A stretch of 64,000 nt of DNA from Micromonospora echinaurantiaca (GTDB lineage Bacteria > Actinomycetota > Actinomycetes > Mycobacteriales > Micromonosporaceae): positions 124,001-188,000 of the forward strand of contig NZ_LT607750.1 of assembly GCF_900090235.1 (NCBI RefSeq), given 5' to 3'. The notes under the pieces are model-generated. The model did not search any database. It was not told the DNA's origin and worked only from the letters and a program-made list of their open reading frames with translations. Below are positions 16,697 through 26,039 of the stretch, piece after piece. The position numbers and the translations under genes are program-made. The stretch's first letter is position 1. Each line of letters opens with the position of its first letter.

Positions 16697-17407
16697 TCAG
16701 GAAGCGGCTACCTCGTTGTAGATTGCCTCGACCTGTAGCTGGATGTCCACTCCGCGCTCCTGGAGGTAGGGCACCGGGTCGCGCGGCTCGCCCTTGACAT
16801 GGATCTCCAGGTGCAGGTGGGAGCCGTAGGAGTGGCCGGTGTTGCCGACCAGGCCGAGCTGGTCGCCCGCCTTGACCTGCTGCCCCACCTGGACGCTCAG
16901 TGCCTGCGAGTGGCCGTAGATGGCCTCGCTGCCGTCGGAGTGCTGGACGATCACCGTGTAGCCGTAGCCGCCGAACCAGCCGGCGGTGGTGACGGTGCCG
17001 TCGTGGATGGCGACGTACGGGGTGCCCTCGGGGGCGACCAGATCGACGCCGGTGTGCATCTTGCCCCAGCGCACGCCGTAGGGGGACTTGAAGTCGTAGC
17101 CCTGCAGCGGCAGCAGCCAGACCTCGGGCTCCGCGGCCTCCTCGGCGCGCCCGCTGTCACGGGAGGCGCGCTCGGCGGAGTCGGCGCGGGCGGCCGCGTC
17201 CTGACTCAGCGTGGAGGCCGCCTTGAGTTCGTCGAGGACCGACGGGTTGACGCTCTTCGCGTCCGGCATGGCTCCCGCGCCGAGGGCCACCACACCGGCT
17301 CCGACGAACGCGGTGGTGACGACGGCGGCGTAGCGGCTCCGCGGGGGGGTGGGTACGCGGCGGCGACCGCGATATCGATCGGGCTCAGACGACAGGCGCT
17401 GGCGCAC
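16697..17407 (-). CDS. M23-family peptidoglycan endopeptidase
   Basis: This is a 236-residue paralogue of the neighbouring M23 protein. GTG 17407 is preferred because GGAGGG stands 6-7 bases before it; the frame is open to 17491. An Arg-rich N terminus and one hydrophobic helix (AAVVTTAFVGAGVVALGAG) are followed by a short coiled-coil-like Ala/Glu/Arg segment (about 65-95) and an M23 domain with HTGVDL, YGHSQ and HLHLEI. The two M23 domains differ clearly in sequence, so this is not a recent duplication. It ends ...YNEVAAS rather than in a cysteine. Confidence 0.92.
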   Translation of the reverse strand: MRQRLSSEPDRYRGRRRVPTPPRSRYAAVVTTAFVGAGVVALGAGAMPDAKSVNPSVLDELKAASTLSQDAAARADSAERASRDSGRAEEAAEPEVWLLPLQGYDFKSPYGVRWGKMHTGVDLVAPEGTPYVAIHDGTVTTAGWFGGYGYTVIVQHSDGSEAIYGHSQALSVQVGQQVKAGDQLGLVGNTGHSYGSHLHLEIHVKGEPRDPVPYLQERGVDIQLQVEAIYNEVAAS

Positions 17408-17863
17408 GCACACCCTCCGTTGTCGGGGTCTCGAAGCGGTCGGACCGGCGTTCGTGAAGCCGTGGTGAACGTCTGCTGACCGCGTCGCCACCCGTCCGTG
17501 GACCTGATGACAACCGTGGACACGTTAGCCAACCACCAGACGAGTCACAAGCCGGAGCGCCGAATTGGTGCTGCGTTCTGTCCAAATGCGTCCGTGATTG
17601 TCATGCCTCGTACCCGTCGATCGGCGCCCCCGTTACTGCCCGTTCGTCGCGGAGCGTGACCGAACGGCGGAGTCGTCCGGCTTGACGGCGGCGGCTCAAC
17701 CGGCCTGCGGACCGGGATTCCCGCGACCGCGGCCGAGCGGCCACGAACCCCGTCCGCCGTCGCCGGCGCGGTACCGGCTGTGCGGCCCGGATTTCCGGGG
17801 GCCGGGCCGGCGGGTTACCGTTCGTTCAGGTCAAGCCGCGGAGCCGGTGAAAGGGATGCGCAG
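17408..17863. other. Divergent intergenic region between M23 gene and B12-binding protein gene
   Basis: 456 bp without a supportable gene. It holds a good minus-strand promoter (17522-17550) for the M23 gene. Near 17815 a TACCGT could be the -10 box for the plus-strand gene, but no matching -35 is clear. I looked for a c-di-AMP riboswitch, known before some actinobacterial wall hydrolase genes, and do not see its conserved core. Confidence 0.5.
17522..17550 (-). promoter_or_regulatory. Promoter of the upstream M23 gene
   Basis: On the minus strand TTGTGA (17550-17545), a 17-bp spacer and TAACGT (17527-17522) give a good vegetative promoter. The leader to GTG 17407 would be about 107 nt. Confidence 0.6.
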
Positions 17864-18268
17864 ATGAGCTCTCGTGTTCGGGTCGTCGTCGCCAAGCCGG
17901 GCCTGGACGGCCACGACCGCGGCGCCAAGGTCGTCGCGCGTGCCCTCCGGGACGCCGGCATGGAGGTCGTCTACACCGGTCTGCACCAGACCCCGGAGCA
18001 GATCGTGGAGGCCGCGATCCAGGAGGACGCCGACGGCATCGGGCTCTCGGTGCTCTCCGGTGCGCACATGACGCTCTTCCGCCGGGTGCTGGAGCTGCTG
18101 GCCGAGCGGGACGCCCGGGACATCGTGGTGTTCGGCGGCGGCATCATCCCGGACGCCGACATCCCCGAGCTGGAGCAGCTCGGCGTCGCCAAGATCTTCA
18201 CGCCGGGCGCCACCACCCAGTCCATCGTCGACTGGGTGCGGGCGAACGTGGCGCAGCCGGTCGGCTGA
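17864..18268 (+). CDS. B12-binding subunit of an acyl-CoA mutase (IcmB/MutB C-terminal type)
   Basis: This 134-residue protein is a free-standing cobalamin-binding domain of the methylmalonyl-CoA mutase family. The DxHxxG signature is D15-G-H17-D-R-G20 (GLDGHDRG), with the supporting LSVLSGAH and FGGGIIPD motifs. Its length and sequence resemble the small subunit of isobutyryl-CoA mutase, which needs a separate catalytic subunit; none is in this window. ATG 17864 follows AAAGGG by 8 bases. It stands just before sucCD, so it may feed succinyl-CoA metabolism, but which acyl-CoA it rearranges cannot be told. Confidence 0.85.
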   Translation: MSSRVRVVVAKPGLDGHDRGAKVVARALRDAGMEVVYTGLHQTPEQIVEAAIQEDADGIGLSVLSGAHMTLFRRVLELLAERDARDIVVFGGGIIPDADIPELEQLGVAKIFTPGATTQSIVDWVRANVAQPVG

Positions 18269-18276
18269 CCTCTCCG

Positions 18277-18311
18277 GGGCTGCCCGCCTCGGCCTCGGCG
18301 GCAGGCAGCCC
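18277..18311 (+). terminator. Terminator after the B12-binding protein gene
   Basis: GGGCTGCC pairs with GGCAGCCC, with an inner CGCC/GGCG extension, starting 8 bp past the stop codon. Confidence 0.6.
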
Positions 18312-18782
18312 GGCAGGATGCCGGAGCGGGGCGCTGGGCGGAAGCCGGGCGGTGCGCCCGAGCCGGGCGCTGACGGCGGGCCGGCGGGACGCGGACACGG
18401 GGGAGGGGCCGGACGCACCCCTCACACGTCCGGCCCCTCTATGCACGATGCCCCGCCGCCACCCCTCGACCGACAGGGCATCGGCCGTCTCCCGTCTTCG
18501 CGCTGAGCAGCGCTCCGACACCTGACTCAACGACGCCCCCGGCGGGGGGTTACGCACCCGCCTGAACATCCCCCGGATGGTTGACGGCGGGGCGAACGGA
18601 GGCCCGCCCGGCGACGGCTGTGCATTACCGCACACCGCGCACCCGCTCGGTTGCCGGCGGTGCCCACCTCGCTAGGCTGCGCCCAATGGCCTGCTTCAAC
18701 TGATGACAGGCGTCAAACTGTTTTCCATAACGCTGGTGGCGGCGCGACGGCGCGCCGCGGAGACGGGACGGGACGCGCAAAC
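18312..18782. other. Region upstream of sucC with a second strong hairpin
   Basis: About 470 bp without a supportable gene. A perfect 13-bp hairpin (GAGGGGCCGGACG, 18403-18415, with its complement 18427-18439; 11-nt loop) looks like a second, bidirectional terminator. Further on, the less GC-rich stretch 18700-18740 (CAAACTGTTTTCCATAACG) is the likeliest sucC promoter area, but no clear box pair can be named. Confidence 0.45.
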
Positions 18783-19961
18783 GTGGACCTGTACGAGTAC
18801 CAGGGGCGGGACCTGTTCGAGCGGCACGGCTTGCCCGTGCTCGCCGGCGGCGTCGCCACGACCCCGGAGGAGGCCCGCGCGATCGCCGAACGCCTCGGCG
18901 GTCGGGTGGTCGTCAAGGCGCAGGTGAAGGTCGGCGGCCGGGGCAAGGCCGGCGGCGTCAAGCTGGCCGAGGGCGCGGAGGAGACGGTGGCCCGGGCCAC
19001 CGACATCCTCGGCATGGACATCAAGGGCCACACCGTCCACAAGGTCATGATCACCGTGACCGCGGACGTGGCTGAGGAGTACTACTTCTCCTACCTGCTG
19101 GACCGGGCGAACCGCACCTTCCTCTGCATCGCCAGCGTCGCCGGCGGCATGGACATCGAACAGGTCGCCGCGGAGACCCCGGAGAAGGTCGTCAAGGCCC
19201 CGATCGACGCGGTCGAGGGCGTGGACGAGGCCAAGGCGCGCGAGATCGTCACCGCCGCCGGCTTCCCGGCCGAGGTCGCCGACCAGGTCGTCGAGGTCGC
19301 CGTGGGGCTGTGGAAGGCCTTCGTCGCCGAGGACGCCACCCTGGTCGAGGTGAACCCGCTGGCCAAGACCGGCGACGGCAAGCTGCTGCTGCTCGACGCC
19401 AAGATCAGCCTGGACGAGAACGCCGCGTTCCGGCACCCGGACCACGAGGCGCTGGTCGACCAGGCCGCGGTGGACCCGCTGGAGCAGGCCGCCAAGGAGA
19501 AGGACCTCAACTACGTCAAGCTCGACGGTGAGGTCGGCATCATCGGCAACGGCGCGGGTCTGGTCATGTCGACCCTCGACGTGGTCGCGTACGCCGGTGA
19601 GCGGCACGGTGGCGTCAAGCCGGCCAACTTCCTCGACATCGGCGGCGGCGCGAGCGCCGCGGTGATGGCGAACGGGCTGGAGATCGTCCTCTCCGACCCG
19701 TCGGTCAAGAGCGTCTTCGTCAACGTCTTCGGCGGCATCACCGCCTGCGACGCGGTCGCCAACGGCATCGTGCAGGCGCTGGAGCTGCTGAAGCAGCGCG
19801 GCGAGCAGGTCACCAAGCCGCTCGTCGTCCGGCTCGACGGCAACAACGCCGAGGCCGGCCGGGCGATCCTCGACGGCGCTAACAACCCGCTGATCGAGCG
19901 GGTCGACACCATGGATGGCGCGGCCGAGCGGGCCGCCGAGCTGGCCGCTGCGGGGGTCTGA
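18783..19961 (+). CDS. sucC: Succinyl-CoA synthetase, beta subunit
   Basis: This 392-residue protein starts at GTG 18783 with the conserved N terminus [19 protein letters not shown]; the open frame upstream to 18651 has no family similarity. An ATP-grasp domain ([21 protein letters not shown]) is followed by the CoA-ligase domain with [13 protein letters not shown] and [14 protein letters not shown]. With SucD it interconverts succinyl-CoA and succinate with nucleotide phosphorylation in the TCA cycle. sucD begins 2 bp after its stop. Confidence 0.97.
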   Translation: MDLYEYQGRDLFERHGLPVLAGGVATTPEEARAIAERLGGRVVVKAQVKVGGRGKAGGVKLAEGAEETVARATDILGMDIKGHTVHKVMITVTADVAEEYYFSYLLDRANRTFLCIASVAGGMDIEQVAAETPEKVVKAPIDAVEGVDEAKAREIVTAAGFPAEVADQVVEVAVGLWKAFVAEDATLVEVNPLAKTGDGKLLLLDAKISLDENAAFRHPDHEALVDQAAVDPLEQAAKEKDLNYVKLDGEVGIIGNGAGLVMSTLDVVAYAGERHGGVKPANFLDIGGGASAAVMANGLEIVLSDPSVKSVFVNVFGGITACDAVANGIVQALELLKQRGEQVTKPLVVRLDGNNAEAGRAILDGANNPLIERVDTMDGAAERAAELAAAGV

Positions 19962-19963
19962 CA

Positions 19964-20851
19964 ATGGCTATCTGGCTGACCAAGGACTCGAAGGTCATCG
20001 TGCAGGGGATGACCGGCTCCGAGGGTTCCAAGCACACCCGGCGGATGCTCGCCGCGGGCACCACCATCGTCGGCGGCGTCAACCCGCGCAAGGCGGGCCA
20101 GACGGTCGACTTCGACGGCACCGAGCTGCCGGTCTTCGCCGGCGTCGCGGACGCGATGAAGGAGACCGGGGCGGACGTCACGGTCATCTTCGTGCCGCCG
20201 CAGTTCACCAAGGCCGCGGTGATCGAGGCGATCGACGCCGGCATCGAGCTGGCCGTGGTGATCACCGAGGGCGTGCCGGTGCACGACACCGCCGCGTTCT
20301 GGGCGTACAACGTGGCCAAGGGCGGCAAGACCCGGATCATCGGCCCGAACTGCCCCGGCATCGCCTCGCCGGGCGCCTCCAACGCGGGCATCATCCCGGC
20401 CGACATCACCGGCTCCGGCCGGATCGGCCTGGTCAGCAAGAGCGGCACGCTGACCTACCAGATGATGTACGAGCTGCGCGACATCGGCTTCTCCACCTGC
20501 GTCGGCATCGGCGGCGACCCGATCATCGGCACCACGCACATCGACGCCCTGGCCGCGTTCGAGGCCGACCCGGACACCGACGCGATCGTCATGATCGGTG
20601 AGATCGGCGGCGACGCCGAGGAGCGGGCCGCCGAGTTCATCAAGGCGAACGTGACCAAGCCGGTGGTCGGCTACATCGCCGGCTTCACCGCCCCGCCCGG
20701 CAAGACCATGGGGCACGCGGGCGCCATCATCTCCGGCTCGGCGGGCACCGCCGAGGCGAAGAAGGAGGCCCTGGAGGCGGTCGGGGTCAAGGTCGGCAAG
20801 ACGCCGACCGAGACCGCGCGCCTGATGCGGGAGATCATGTCCGCCGGCTGA
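19964..20851 (+). CDS. sucD: Succinyl-CoA synthetase, alpha subunit
   Basis: This 295-residue protein has the CoA-binding Rossmann domain ([19 protein letters not shown]) and the ligase domain with the phosphorylated histidine in [23 protein letters not shown] is also typical. It forms the active enzyme with SucC and is in the same operon. Confidence 0.97.
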   Translation: MAIWLTKDSKVIVQGMTGSEGSKHTRRMLAAGTTIVGGVNPRKAGQTVDFDGTELPVFAGVADAMKETGADVTVIFVPPQFTKAAVIEAIDAGIELAVVITEGVPVHDTAAFWAYNVAKGGKTRIIGPNCPGIASPGASNAGIIPADITGSGRIGLVSKSGTLTYQMMYELRDIGFSTCVGIGGDPIIGTTHIDALAAFEADPDTDAIVMIGEIGGDAEERAAEFIKANVTKPVVGYIAGFTAPPGKTMGHAGAIISGSAGTAEAKKEALEAVGVKVGKTPTETARLMREIMSAG

Positions 20852-20867
20852 CCGGACGGCTGACGAG

Positions 20868-20904
20868 CTGAGGGGGGTCGACCGGGTCCGGTCGGCCCCC
20901 TCAG
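20868..20904. terminator. Bidirectional terminator between sucD and the DUF4190-like gene
   Basis: CTGAGGGGGGTCGACCGG and CCGGTCGGCCCCCTCAG form a long stem with one bulge around GT. It overlaps the stop codon of the convergent gene, so it can end transcripts from both sides. Confidence 0.7.
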
Positions 20905-21158
20905 TCGTTCCAGCCCGGGTAGTTCCCGGTGGCCCGCAGGATCGCGCTGCCGATGATGTTGATCACGCCGAAGGTGATGGCCAGGTAACCCAGCACCGGC
21001 GACTGGCCGGACCGCTTCGCGTCGCGGATGGACAGCCAGCCGAAGATGATGCCCAGGATGCCGCAGCAGAGCAGGCCGGTGATGATGCCCAGGATGCCCC
21101 AGAGGGTGGTGCGGTCCCGACCGCGGGCGGGCGGCGGCGGTGGATACGGAGCGTTCAC
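20901..21158 (-). CDS. Small DUF4190-like membrane protein
   Basis: This is an 85-residue protein: a Pro/Tyr-rich start (MNAPYPPPPPARGRD), then two hydrophobic helices (LWGILGIITGLLCCGILGIIFGWLSI and LGYLAITFGVINIIGSAIL) separated by the basic loop RDAKRSGQSP. This is the DUF4190 arrangement common in actinobacteria; function unknown. A larger member of the same type is encoded at 22710-23285. Confidence 0.8.
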   Translation of the reverse strand: MNAPYPPPPPARGRDRTTLWGILGIITGLLCCGILGIIFGWLSIRDAKRSGQSPVLGYLAITFGVINIIGSAILRATGNYPGWND

Positions 21159-21314
21159 GGCTTGCCTCCGGGCGGTCGGTGCCGCGACTGCCGTCGCGTC
21201 CTGGGCCGAGGCTAAACCGGATCCGGAGCCGACGGCGGTGGATCACGGAACTCGCCGCCGGCACGGGGCGGTATCGGACTGCCGTCGCCCGCGCGGCATG
21301 CCAGAGTAGACGTG

Positions 21315-22604
21315 ATGTCCTCCGTCACCCCTGACCAGCCCAGCCGTCCCGTCGACGTCGGCCCCGACACCCGGCCGTCCGGCCGGGCCGGTGCGGGTCG
21401 GCGGGTGCCCGCCCCCCGGGCCGGGGAGCCGCCCCGCCGCCGGGCGCCGCTCGCCGTCGCCGCCGGGGTGGCCGCCGGGTGGGCGGCGATCACCTCGTGC
21501 CTGCCGGTCGTCGTCGTGCTCTGGCTGTTCCAGCTCAGCGAGGACGCCGCGTCGCTGCTCGGTGCGGTACGCGCCGGGCTGGCCGGCTGGCTGCTCGGGC
21601 ACGGGGTCCCGCTGGCCACCGGCGCCGGCCCGGTCGCGCTGGCCCCGCTGGCGCTCACCGCGCTGGCGTTCTGGCGGCTGACCCGGGCGGGCGTGCACAC
21701 CAGCCGGGCGATCGGCGCCCGCGGCAGCCGGTCGGTACCCCGGGCGGTCACCGCCGCCGGTGCGGTGGGCATCGCGTACGCCGTGCTGGGCGCGCTCGCC
21801 GCGCTCGCGGTCGGCACCGGCGGGCCCGGCGTGTCGCCGGTGCGGGCGGGGGTGACGCTCGGCGTGTTCGGCGGGCTCGCCGCCCTGGTCGGTGCCGCCC
21901 GCACCACCGGGGTGGCCGGCCTGCTCGCCGCACGCGCCCCGGCGCCGCTGCGGGACGCGCTCCGTACCGGCCTGGTCGCCGGGCTGCTGCTGCTCGCCGC
22001 GGGCGGCGGAGCGGCCGGGCTGGCCGTGGCGACCGGAGGCGGGGACGCCGCCGACATGATCGGCGCATACCGCACCGGGGTGGCCGGGCAGGCCGGGATC
22101 ACGCTGGTCAGCCTCGCCTACGCGCCGAACGCCACGGTCTGGTCGGCCAGCTACCTGCTCGGCCCGGGCTTCGCGATGGGCACCGACACGGCGGTACGCA
22201 CCAGCGAGGTCTCGGTCGCCGCGCTGCCGGCCGTACCGCTGCTGGCGGGGCTGCCGCGCGGGCCGGTCGACGGGCTCGGCGCCGGGCTGCTCGCGGTGCC
22301 GGTCCTCGCCGGGATGGCGGCCGGCTGCCTGCTGGCCCGCCGGCTGGTCCGGCTGGCCGCCGAGGAACGGGCGACGCTGCGCTGGGCCGGACTGCTCGGG
22401 CCGGCGGCGCTCGCCGGGCCGGTGGCCGGCCTGCTGCTCGGCGCGGCGGCCGCCGCCTCCGCCGGCCCGCTCGGCGGCGGCCGGCTGGCCGAGATCGGCC
22501 CGGTCGGCTGGCAGGTGGCCGCCGTGGCGACCGCGGTGATCGGGGTCGGCGCGCTGCTCGGCGCCGCCACCACCAAGGTGCTCGCCCGCCCCGCCGCGCG
22601 CTGA
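21315..22604 (+). CDS. Multi-pass membrane protein, PerM/DUF6350-like
   Basis: This 429-residue protein (ATG 21315; a GTG at 21312 is also possible) has a Pro/Arg-rich N terminus of about 45 residues and then some eight to ten hydrophobic helices with GWAAITSCLPVVVVLWLF and GAYRTGVAGQAGITLVSLAYAPNATVW. Its place between sucCD and purN-purH is that of mycobacterial perM (Rv0955), which supports cell division under stress (literature knowledge for mycobacteria). Sequence type and position agree; the function here is inferred. Confidence 0.75.
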   Translation: MSSVTPDQPSRPVDVGPDTRPSGRAGAGRRVPAPRAGEPPRRRAPLAVAAGVAAGWAAITSCLPVVVVLWLFQLSEDAASLLGAVRAGLAGWLLGHGVPLATGAGPVALAPLALTALAFWRLTRAGVHTSRAIGARGSRSVPRAVTAAGAVGIAYAVLGALAALAVGTGGPGVSPVRAGVTLGVFGGLAALVGAARTTGVAGLLAARAPAPLRDALRTGLVAGLLLLAAGGGAAGLAVATGGGDAADMIGAYRTGVAGQAGITLVSLAYAPNATVWSASYLLGPGFAMGTDTAVRTSEVSVAALPAVPLLAGLPRGPVDGLGAGLLAVPVLAGMAAGCLLARRLVRLAAEERATLRWAGLLGPAALAGPVAGLLLGAAAAASAGPLGGGRLAEIGPVGWQVAAVATAVIGVGALLGAATTKVLARPAAR

Positions 22605-22709
22605 GCGCCACGCCGACCGCGCCGCCGGGCGGCGTCGGGCTGGGGGCGACCCGGCGGACGGCGAGGGGCGCCCCGGACGGATCCGGGACGCCCCTGTCTC
22701 GTGCGGTGC

Positions 22710-23285
22710 TCAGGACTGGGTCGGCAGGGCCACGTTGGCCACGACTCCCAGGATGATGAGCAGGATGCCGAGTCCGGCGCCGACGGCGCCGCAGATCAGG
22801 CCCGCCTTGGCCTGGCCGGCGTTGGACGCCAGCCCCTGGTCGGCCTTCTGCTTGCCCAGGTAACCGGTCACCACGGCGGCGATGCCGACCGGGATGCCCA
22901 GGTAGAAGCAGCAGACCAGCGGGATCGACGCGATGCCGAGGATCAGCGACACCAGGCCGAGGGTGTTCTGCTGGCCCTGCCCCTGCGGGTAGCCCGCGTT
23001 CGGGTAGGACGGCGCGGCGCCGTACGGCTGCTGCTGCTGGGCGTACGGGTCCTGGTACGGCTGCTGCTGGCCGTACGGCTGGCCCGAGGTGGGCTGCTGG
23101 CCGTACGGCGCGGCCGGCGGCTGGCCGTAGGGGTCGCTCGGCTGGCCGTAGGGCTGGCCGGAGGTGGGCTGCTGACCGTACGGGGCGGCCGGCGGCTGGG
23201 CGTAGGGGTCGTTGGGCTGGCCGTAGGGCTGGCCCGAGGTGGGCTGCTGGCCGTACGGGTCCTGACCGGGCTGTCCGGGCTGCAT
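22710..23285 (-). CDS. DUF4190-like membrane protein with Gln/Pro/Tyr repeat tail
   Basis: This 191-residue protein starts at ATG 23285 behind GAGGAG. Residues 1-95 are a low-complexity tail made of repeats of the type PYGQQPTSGQPYGQ (three copies) with DPYxQPPAA between them. Residues 100-191 carry two or three hydrophobic helices (LGLVSLILGIASIPLVCCFY, GLICGAVGAGLGILLIILG) in DUF4190 style. Cytoplasmic PYG-rich tails of this kind are common in actinobacterial membrane proteins, and some phase-separate or bind partners; for this protein nothing is known. Confidence 0.8.
   Translation of the reverse strand: MQPGQPGQDPYGQQPTSGQPYGQPNDPYAQPPAAPYGQQPTSGQPYGQPSDPYGQPPAAPYGQQPTSGQPYGQQQPYQDPYAQQQQPYGAAPSYPNAGYPQGQGQQNTLGLVSLILGIASIPLVCCFYLGIPVGIAAVVTGYLGKQKADQGLASNAGQAKAGLICGAVGAGLGILLIILGVVANVALPTQS
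23040..23262 (-). repeat. Tandem coding repeats (PYGQQPTSGQPYGQ)
   Basis: A unit of about 25 codons recurs 2.3 times within the N-terminal tail of the DUF4190-like protein, with small changes. It is a slippage-prone coding repeat, not a CRISPR or mobile element. Confidence 0.8.
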
Positions 23286-23310
23286 GTGGAGGCTCCTCGC
23301 TTGGGGTCGG

Positions 23311-23610
23311 TCAGTTGGTGCTGCTGGTGTCGGCGCCAATCAGCCCGGCGAGGCCGCCGAGCAGGCAGCACACCAGGACGATCACGTACCAGCCGATGCC
23401 GACGATCAGGGCCCACTTGGACCACTTCTTCGACTCGGCGGCGGCGGCCTGCGCGCCGGCGTAGTCACCCTGCTGGAGCAGCGGGTTGACCTTGGAGGCG
23501 TTGATGATGGCCGGGATGGCCAGCGGCCAGAACAGGAAGATCGCGACGATCGACATCGTCATGTTGTTGTTGATCTGCGGCGGCTGCTGGGGCTGGTATC
23601 CGGGCTGCAT
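23311..23610 (-). CDS. CD225/dispanin-family membrane protein
   Basis: This 99-residue protein has a Gln/Pro-rich start (MQPGYQPQQPPQINNN) and the dispanin layout: first hydrophobic segment MTMSIVAIFLFWPLAIPAIINASKV, an amphipathic loop (VNPLLQQGDYAGAQAAAAESKKWSKWA) and a second helix (LIVGIGWYVIVLVCCLLGGLAGL). The family includes vertebrate IFITMs; bacterial members are membrane proteins of unknown role, often next to DUF4190 proteins, as here. GGAG precedes ATG 23610 by 9 bases. Confidence 0.85.
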   Translation of the reverse strand: MQPGYQPQQPPQINNNMTMSIVAIFLFWPLAIPAIINASKVNPLLQQGDYAGAQAAAAESKKWSKWALIVGIGWYVIVLVCCLLGGLAGLIGADTSSTN

Positions 23611-23789
23611 CGTGGGGGACTCCTCATTCCATCGACACGGCTCGCGTGCCGGTTCACTGACGGGTGCGGGCCGGACGTGCGCCTAGCCCGAGCGACGGGC
23701 AGCGTACCTGGTTCCGGCCAGCTTGGCTGTCAGCGAATGTCGTGCCGCCCAACGGATGGGCGCGCTGACCTGCCGGATAGGGTGACCGG

Positions 23790-24410
23790 GTGACCGAGCC
23801 CGCGTCCGCAGCCCGCATCGTCGTCCTGGTCTCCGGCTCCGGAAGCAACCTCCAGGCGCTGTTGGACGCGTGCGCCGATCCCTCGTACGGCGCGCGGGTG
23901 GTGGCCGTCGGCGCCGACCGGCACGGCACCGGTGGCGTGCAGCGGGCCGCGGCGGCCGGCGTGCCGACCTTCGTGGACGAGCTGAAGGCGTACCCCTCCC
24001 GGGAGGACTGGGACGCCGCGCTCACCGGGCACGTCGCCGAGCACCGGCCCGACCTGGTCATCTCCGCCGGTTTCCTCAAGTTGGTCGGCCCGCACTTCCT
24101 GGCCGAGTTCGGCGACCGCTACCTCAACACGCACAACACGCTGCTGCCGGCGTTCCCCGGCATCCACGGCCCGCGCGACGCCCTCGCCTACGGCGTGAAG
24201 ATCACCGGGGCCACCCTCTTCTTCGTCGACGCCGGGATGGACACCGGCCCGATCGTCGCGCAGGTCGCCGTGCCGGTGCACGACGACGACGATGTGGCGA
24301 CGCTCACCGAGCGCATCAAGGAAGCCGAGCGGCGCCAGCTCGTCGAGCAGGTGGGCCGACTGGTCCGTGAAGGTTGGACGATCACCGGAAGAAAGGTCAC
24401 GGTTCCGTGA
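23790..24410 (+). CDS. purN: Phosphoribosylglycinamide formyltransferase
   Basis: This 206-residue enzyme transfers the formyl group of 10-formyl-THF to GAR in purine synthesis. Motifs: [15 protein letters not shown] at the N terminus, the catalytic Asn-x-His ([12 protein letters not shown]) and Asp in [14 protein letters not shown] 23790 is the start. Its TGA overlaps the GTG of purH (GTGA), so the two purine genes are coupled. Confidence 0.96.
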   Translation: MTEPASAARIVVLVSGSGSNLQALLDACADPSYGARVVAVGADRHGTGGVQRAAAAGVPTFVDELKAYPSREDWDAALTGHVAEHRPDLVISAGFLKLVGPHFLAEFGDRYLNTHNTLLPAFPGIHGPRDALAYGVKITGATLFFVDAGMDTGPIVAQVAVPVHDDDDVATLTERIKEAERRQLVEQVGRLVREGWTITGRKVTVP

Positions 24411-25978
24411 GTTCCACTCAGGACGAGCGCCGCCCGATCAAGCGGGCGCTGGTCAGCGTCTACGACAAGACCGGCCTGGTCGAGCTGGCCCGGGCCCTGC
24501 ACGCGGCCGGGGTGGAGATCGTCTCGACCGGGAGCACGGCGGCCACCATCGCCGGGGCCGGGGTGCCGGTGACCCCGGTGGAGACGGTGACCGGTTTCCC
24601 GGAGATCCTCGACGGCCGGGTCAAGACCCTGCACCCGAAGATCCACGGTGGACTCCTGGCCGACCTGCGCAAGGAGTCGCACACCGGCCAGCTCGACGAG
24701 CACGGCATCGCCGGGATCGACCTGCTGGTGTCCAACCTCTACCCGTTCCAGGCCACTGTCGCCTCCGGCGCGTCGGACGACGAGTGCGTGGAGCAGATCG
24801 ACATCGGCGGTCCCGCGATGGTCCGGGCGGCGGCCAAGAACCACGCCTCGGTCGCCGTGGTCACCGACCCGGCGGCGTACCCGGCGCTGCTGGCCGCGCT
24901 CGACGAGGGCGGTTTCACGCTGGCCCAGCGCCGCGCCCTGGCCGCCCGTGCCTTCGCCGACATCGCCGAGTACGACGTCGCCGTCGCCGAGTGGTTCGCC
25001 ACCACGCTGGCCCCGCCCGCCGACGGCTGGCCGCGGTTCGCCGGGCTGGCCCTGCGCCGCGAGGCGGTGCTGCGCTACGGCGAGAACCCGCACCAGGAGG
25101 CCGCCGTGTACGCCGACCCGGCCAGCCCGCCCGGGCTGGCCCAGGCCGAGCAGCTGCACGGCAAGGAGATGTCCTACAACAACTACGTCGACGCGGACGC
25201 CGCCTGGCGGGCCGCGAACGACTTCCCGGACCAGCCGGCGGTGGCGATCATCAAGCACGCCAACCCGTGCGGGATCGCGGTCGGCGCGGACGTGGCCGAG
25301 GCGCACAGCCGGGCGCACGCCTGCGACCCGGTCTCCGCGTACGGCGGGGTGATCGCGGTGAACCGCCCGGTGAGCGTGGAGATGGCCCGGCAGGTCGCCG
25401 AGATCTTCACCGAGGTGGTGGTGGCGCCCGGCTACGACGACGGCGCGCTGGAGATCCTCCAGGCCAAGAAGAACGTGCGGCTGCTGCGCGCGCCGGAGTA
25501 CGCCCCGCTGCCGGCGGAGTGGCGGCAGGTCACCGGCGGCGTGCTGGTGCAGCTGCGGGACCGGATCGACGCCACCGGCGACGACCCGGCGAACTGGCGA
25601 CTCGCCACCGGCGAGGCGGCCGACGAGGCCACCCTGCGGGACCTGGTCTTCGCCTGGCGGGCGGTGCGTGCGGTGAAGAGCAACGCGATCCTGCTGGCGA
25701 AGGACGGCGCCTCGGTCGGTGTCGGGATGGGCCAGGTCAACCGGGTCGACTCCGCGCAGCTGGCGGTCAGCCGGGCCGGCGCGGACCGGGCGCGCGGCTC
25801 GGTCGCCGCCTCCGACGCGTTCTTCCCGTTCGCCGACGGTCCGAAGATCCTCATCGAGGCCGGCGTGCGGGCGATCGTCCAGCCCGGCGGCTCGATCCGC
25901 GACGAGGAGGTCATCGCCGCCTGCAAGCAGGCCGGCGTCACTATGTACCTCACCGCCACCCGCCACTTCTTCCACTGA
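24407..25978 (+). CDS. purH: Bifunctional AICAR transformylase/IMP cyclohydrolase
   Basis: This 523-residue enzyme does the last two steps of IMP synthesis. The N-terminal MGS-like cyclohydrolase domain has [21 protein letters not shown] and [21 protein letters not shown]. The transformylase domain has [23 protein letters not shown] and the C-terminal [17 protein letters not shown] 24407 overlaps the purN stop, with GAAAGG upstream; the in-frame ATG at 24374 lies inside purN and would add a non-family extension. Confidence 0.97.
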   Translation: MSSTQDERRPIKRALVSVYDKTGLVELARALHAAGVEIVSTGSTAATIAGAGVPVTPVETVTGFPEILDGRVKTLHPKIHGGLLADLRKESHTGQLDEHGIAGIDLLVSNLYPFQATVASGASDDECVEQIDIGGPAMVRAAAKNHASVAVVTDPAAYPALLAALDEGGFTLAQRRALAARAFADIAEYDVAVAEWFATTLAPPADGWPRFAGLALRREAVLRYGENPHQEAAVYADPASPPGLAQAEQLHGKEMSYNNYVDADAAWRAANDFPDQPAVAIIKHANPCGIAVGADVAEAHSRAHACDPVSAYGGVIAVNRPVSVEMARQVAEIFTEVVVAPGYDDGALEILQAKKNVRLLRAPEYAPLPAEWRQVTGGVLVQLRDRIDATGDDPANWRLATGEAADEATLRDLVFAWRAVRAVKSNAILLAKDGASVGVGMGQVNRVDSAQLAVSRAGADRARGSVAASDAFFPFADGPKILIEAGVRAIVQPGGSIRDEEVIAACKQAGVTMYLTATRHFFH

Positions 25979-25998
25979 CCCGCAGCCCCTGCGGGGCC

Positions 25999-26019
25999 GT
26001 CGATCATGAAGTTGTTGCC
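25999..26019. repeat. Half-copy of the GATCATGAAGTTGTTGCC palindromic repeat
   Basis: The arm GATCATGAAGTTGTTGCC is identical to the left arm of the complete palindrome at 28941-29001, but no complementary right arm follows; instead the sequence runs into the IS30 remnant. It begins 21 bp after purH. Confidence 0.65.
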
Positions 26020-26039
26020 ACGACGCGCCGCTTGGGGTC

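Noticed and set aside
18198..18635. 145-codon minus-strand frame upstream of sucC
   Set aside because: It overlaps two terminator-like hairpins and the 3' end of the B12-protein gene, has no ribosome binding site and no family similarity.
23040..23262. Repeats resembling a short CRISPR array
   Set aside because: The units are in frame, of coding type (PYGQQPTSGQPYGQ) and not separated by unique spacers.
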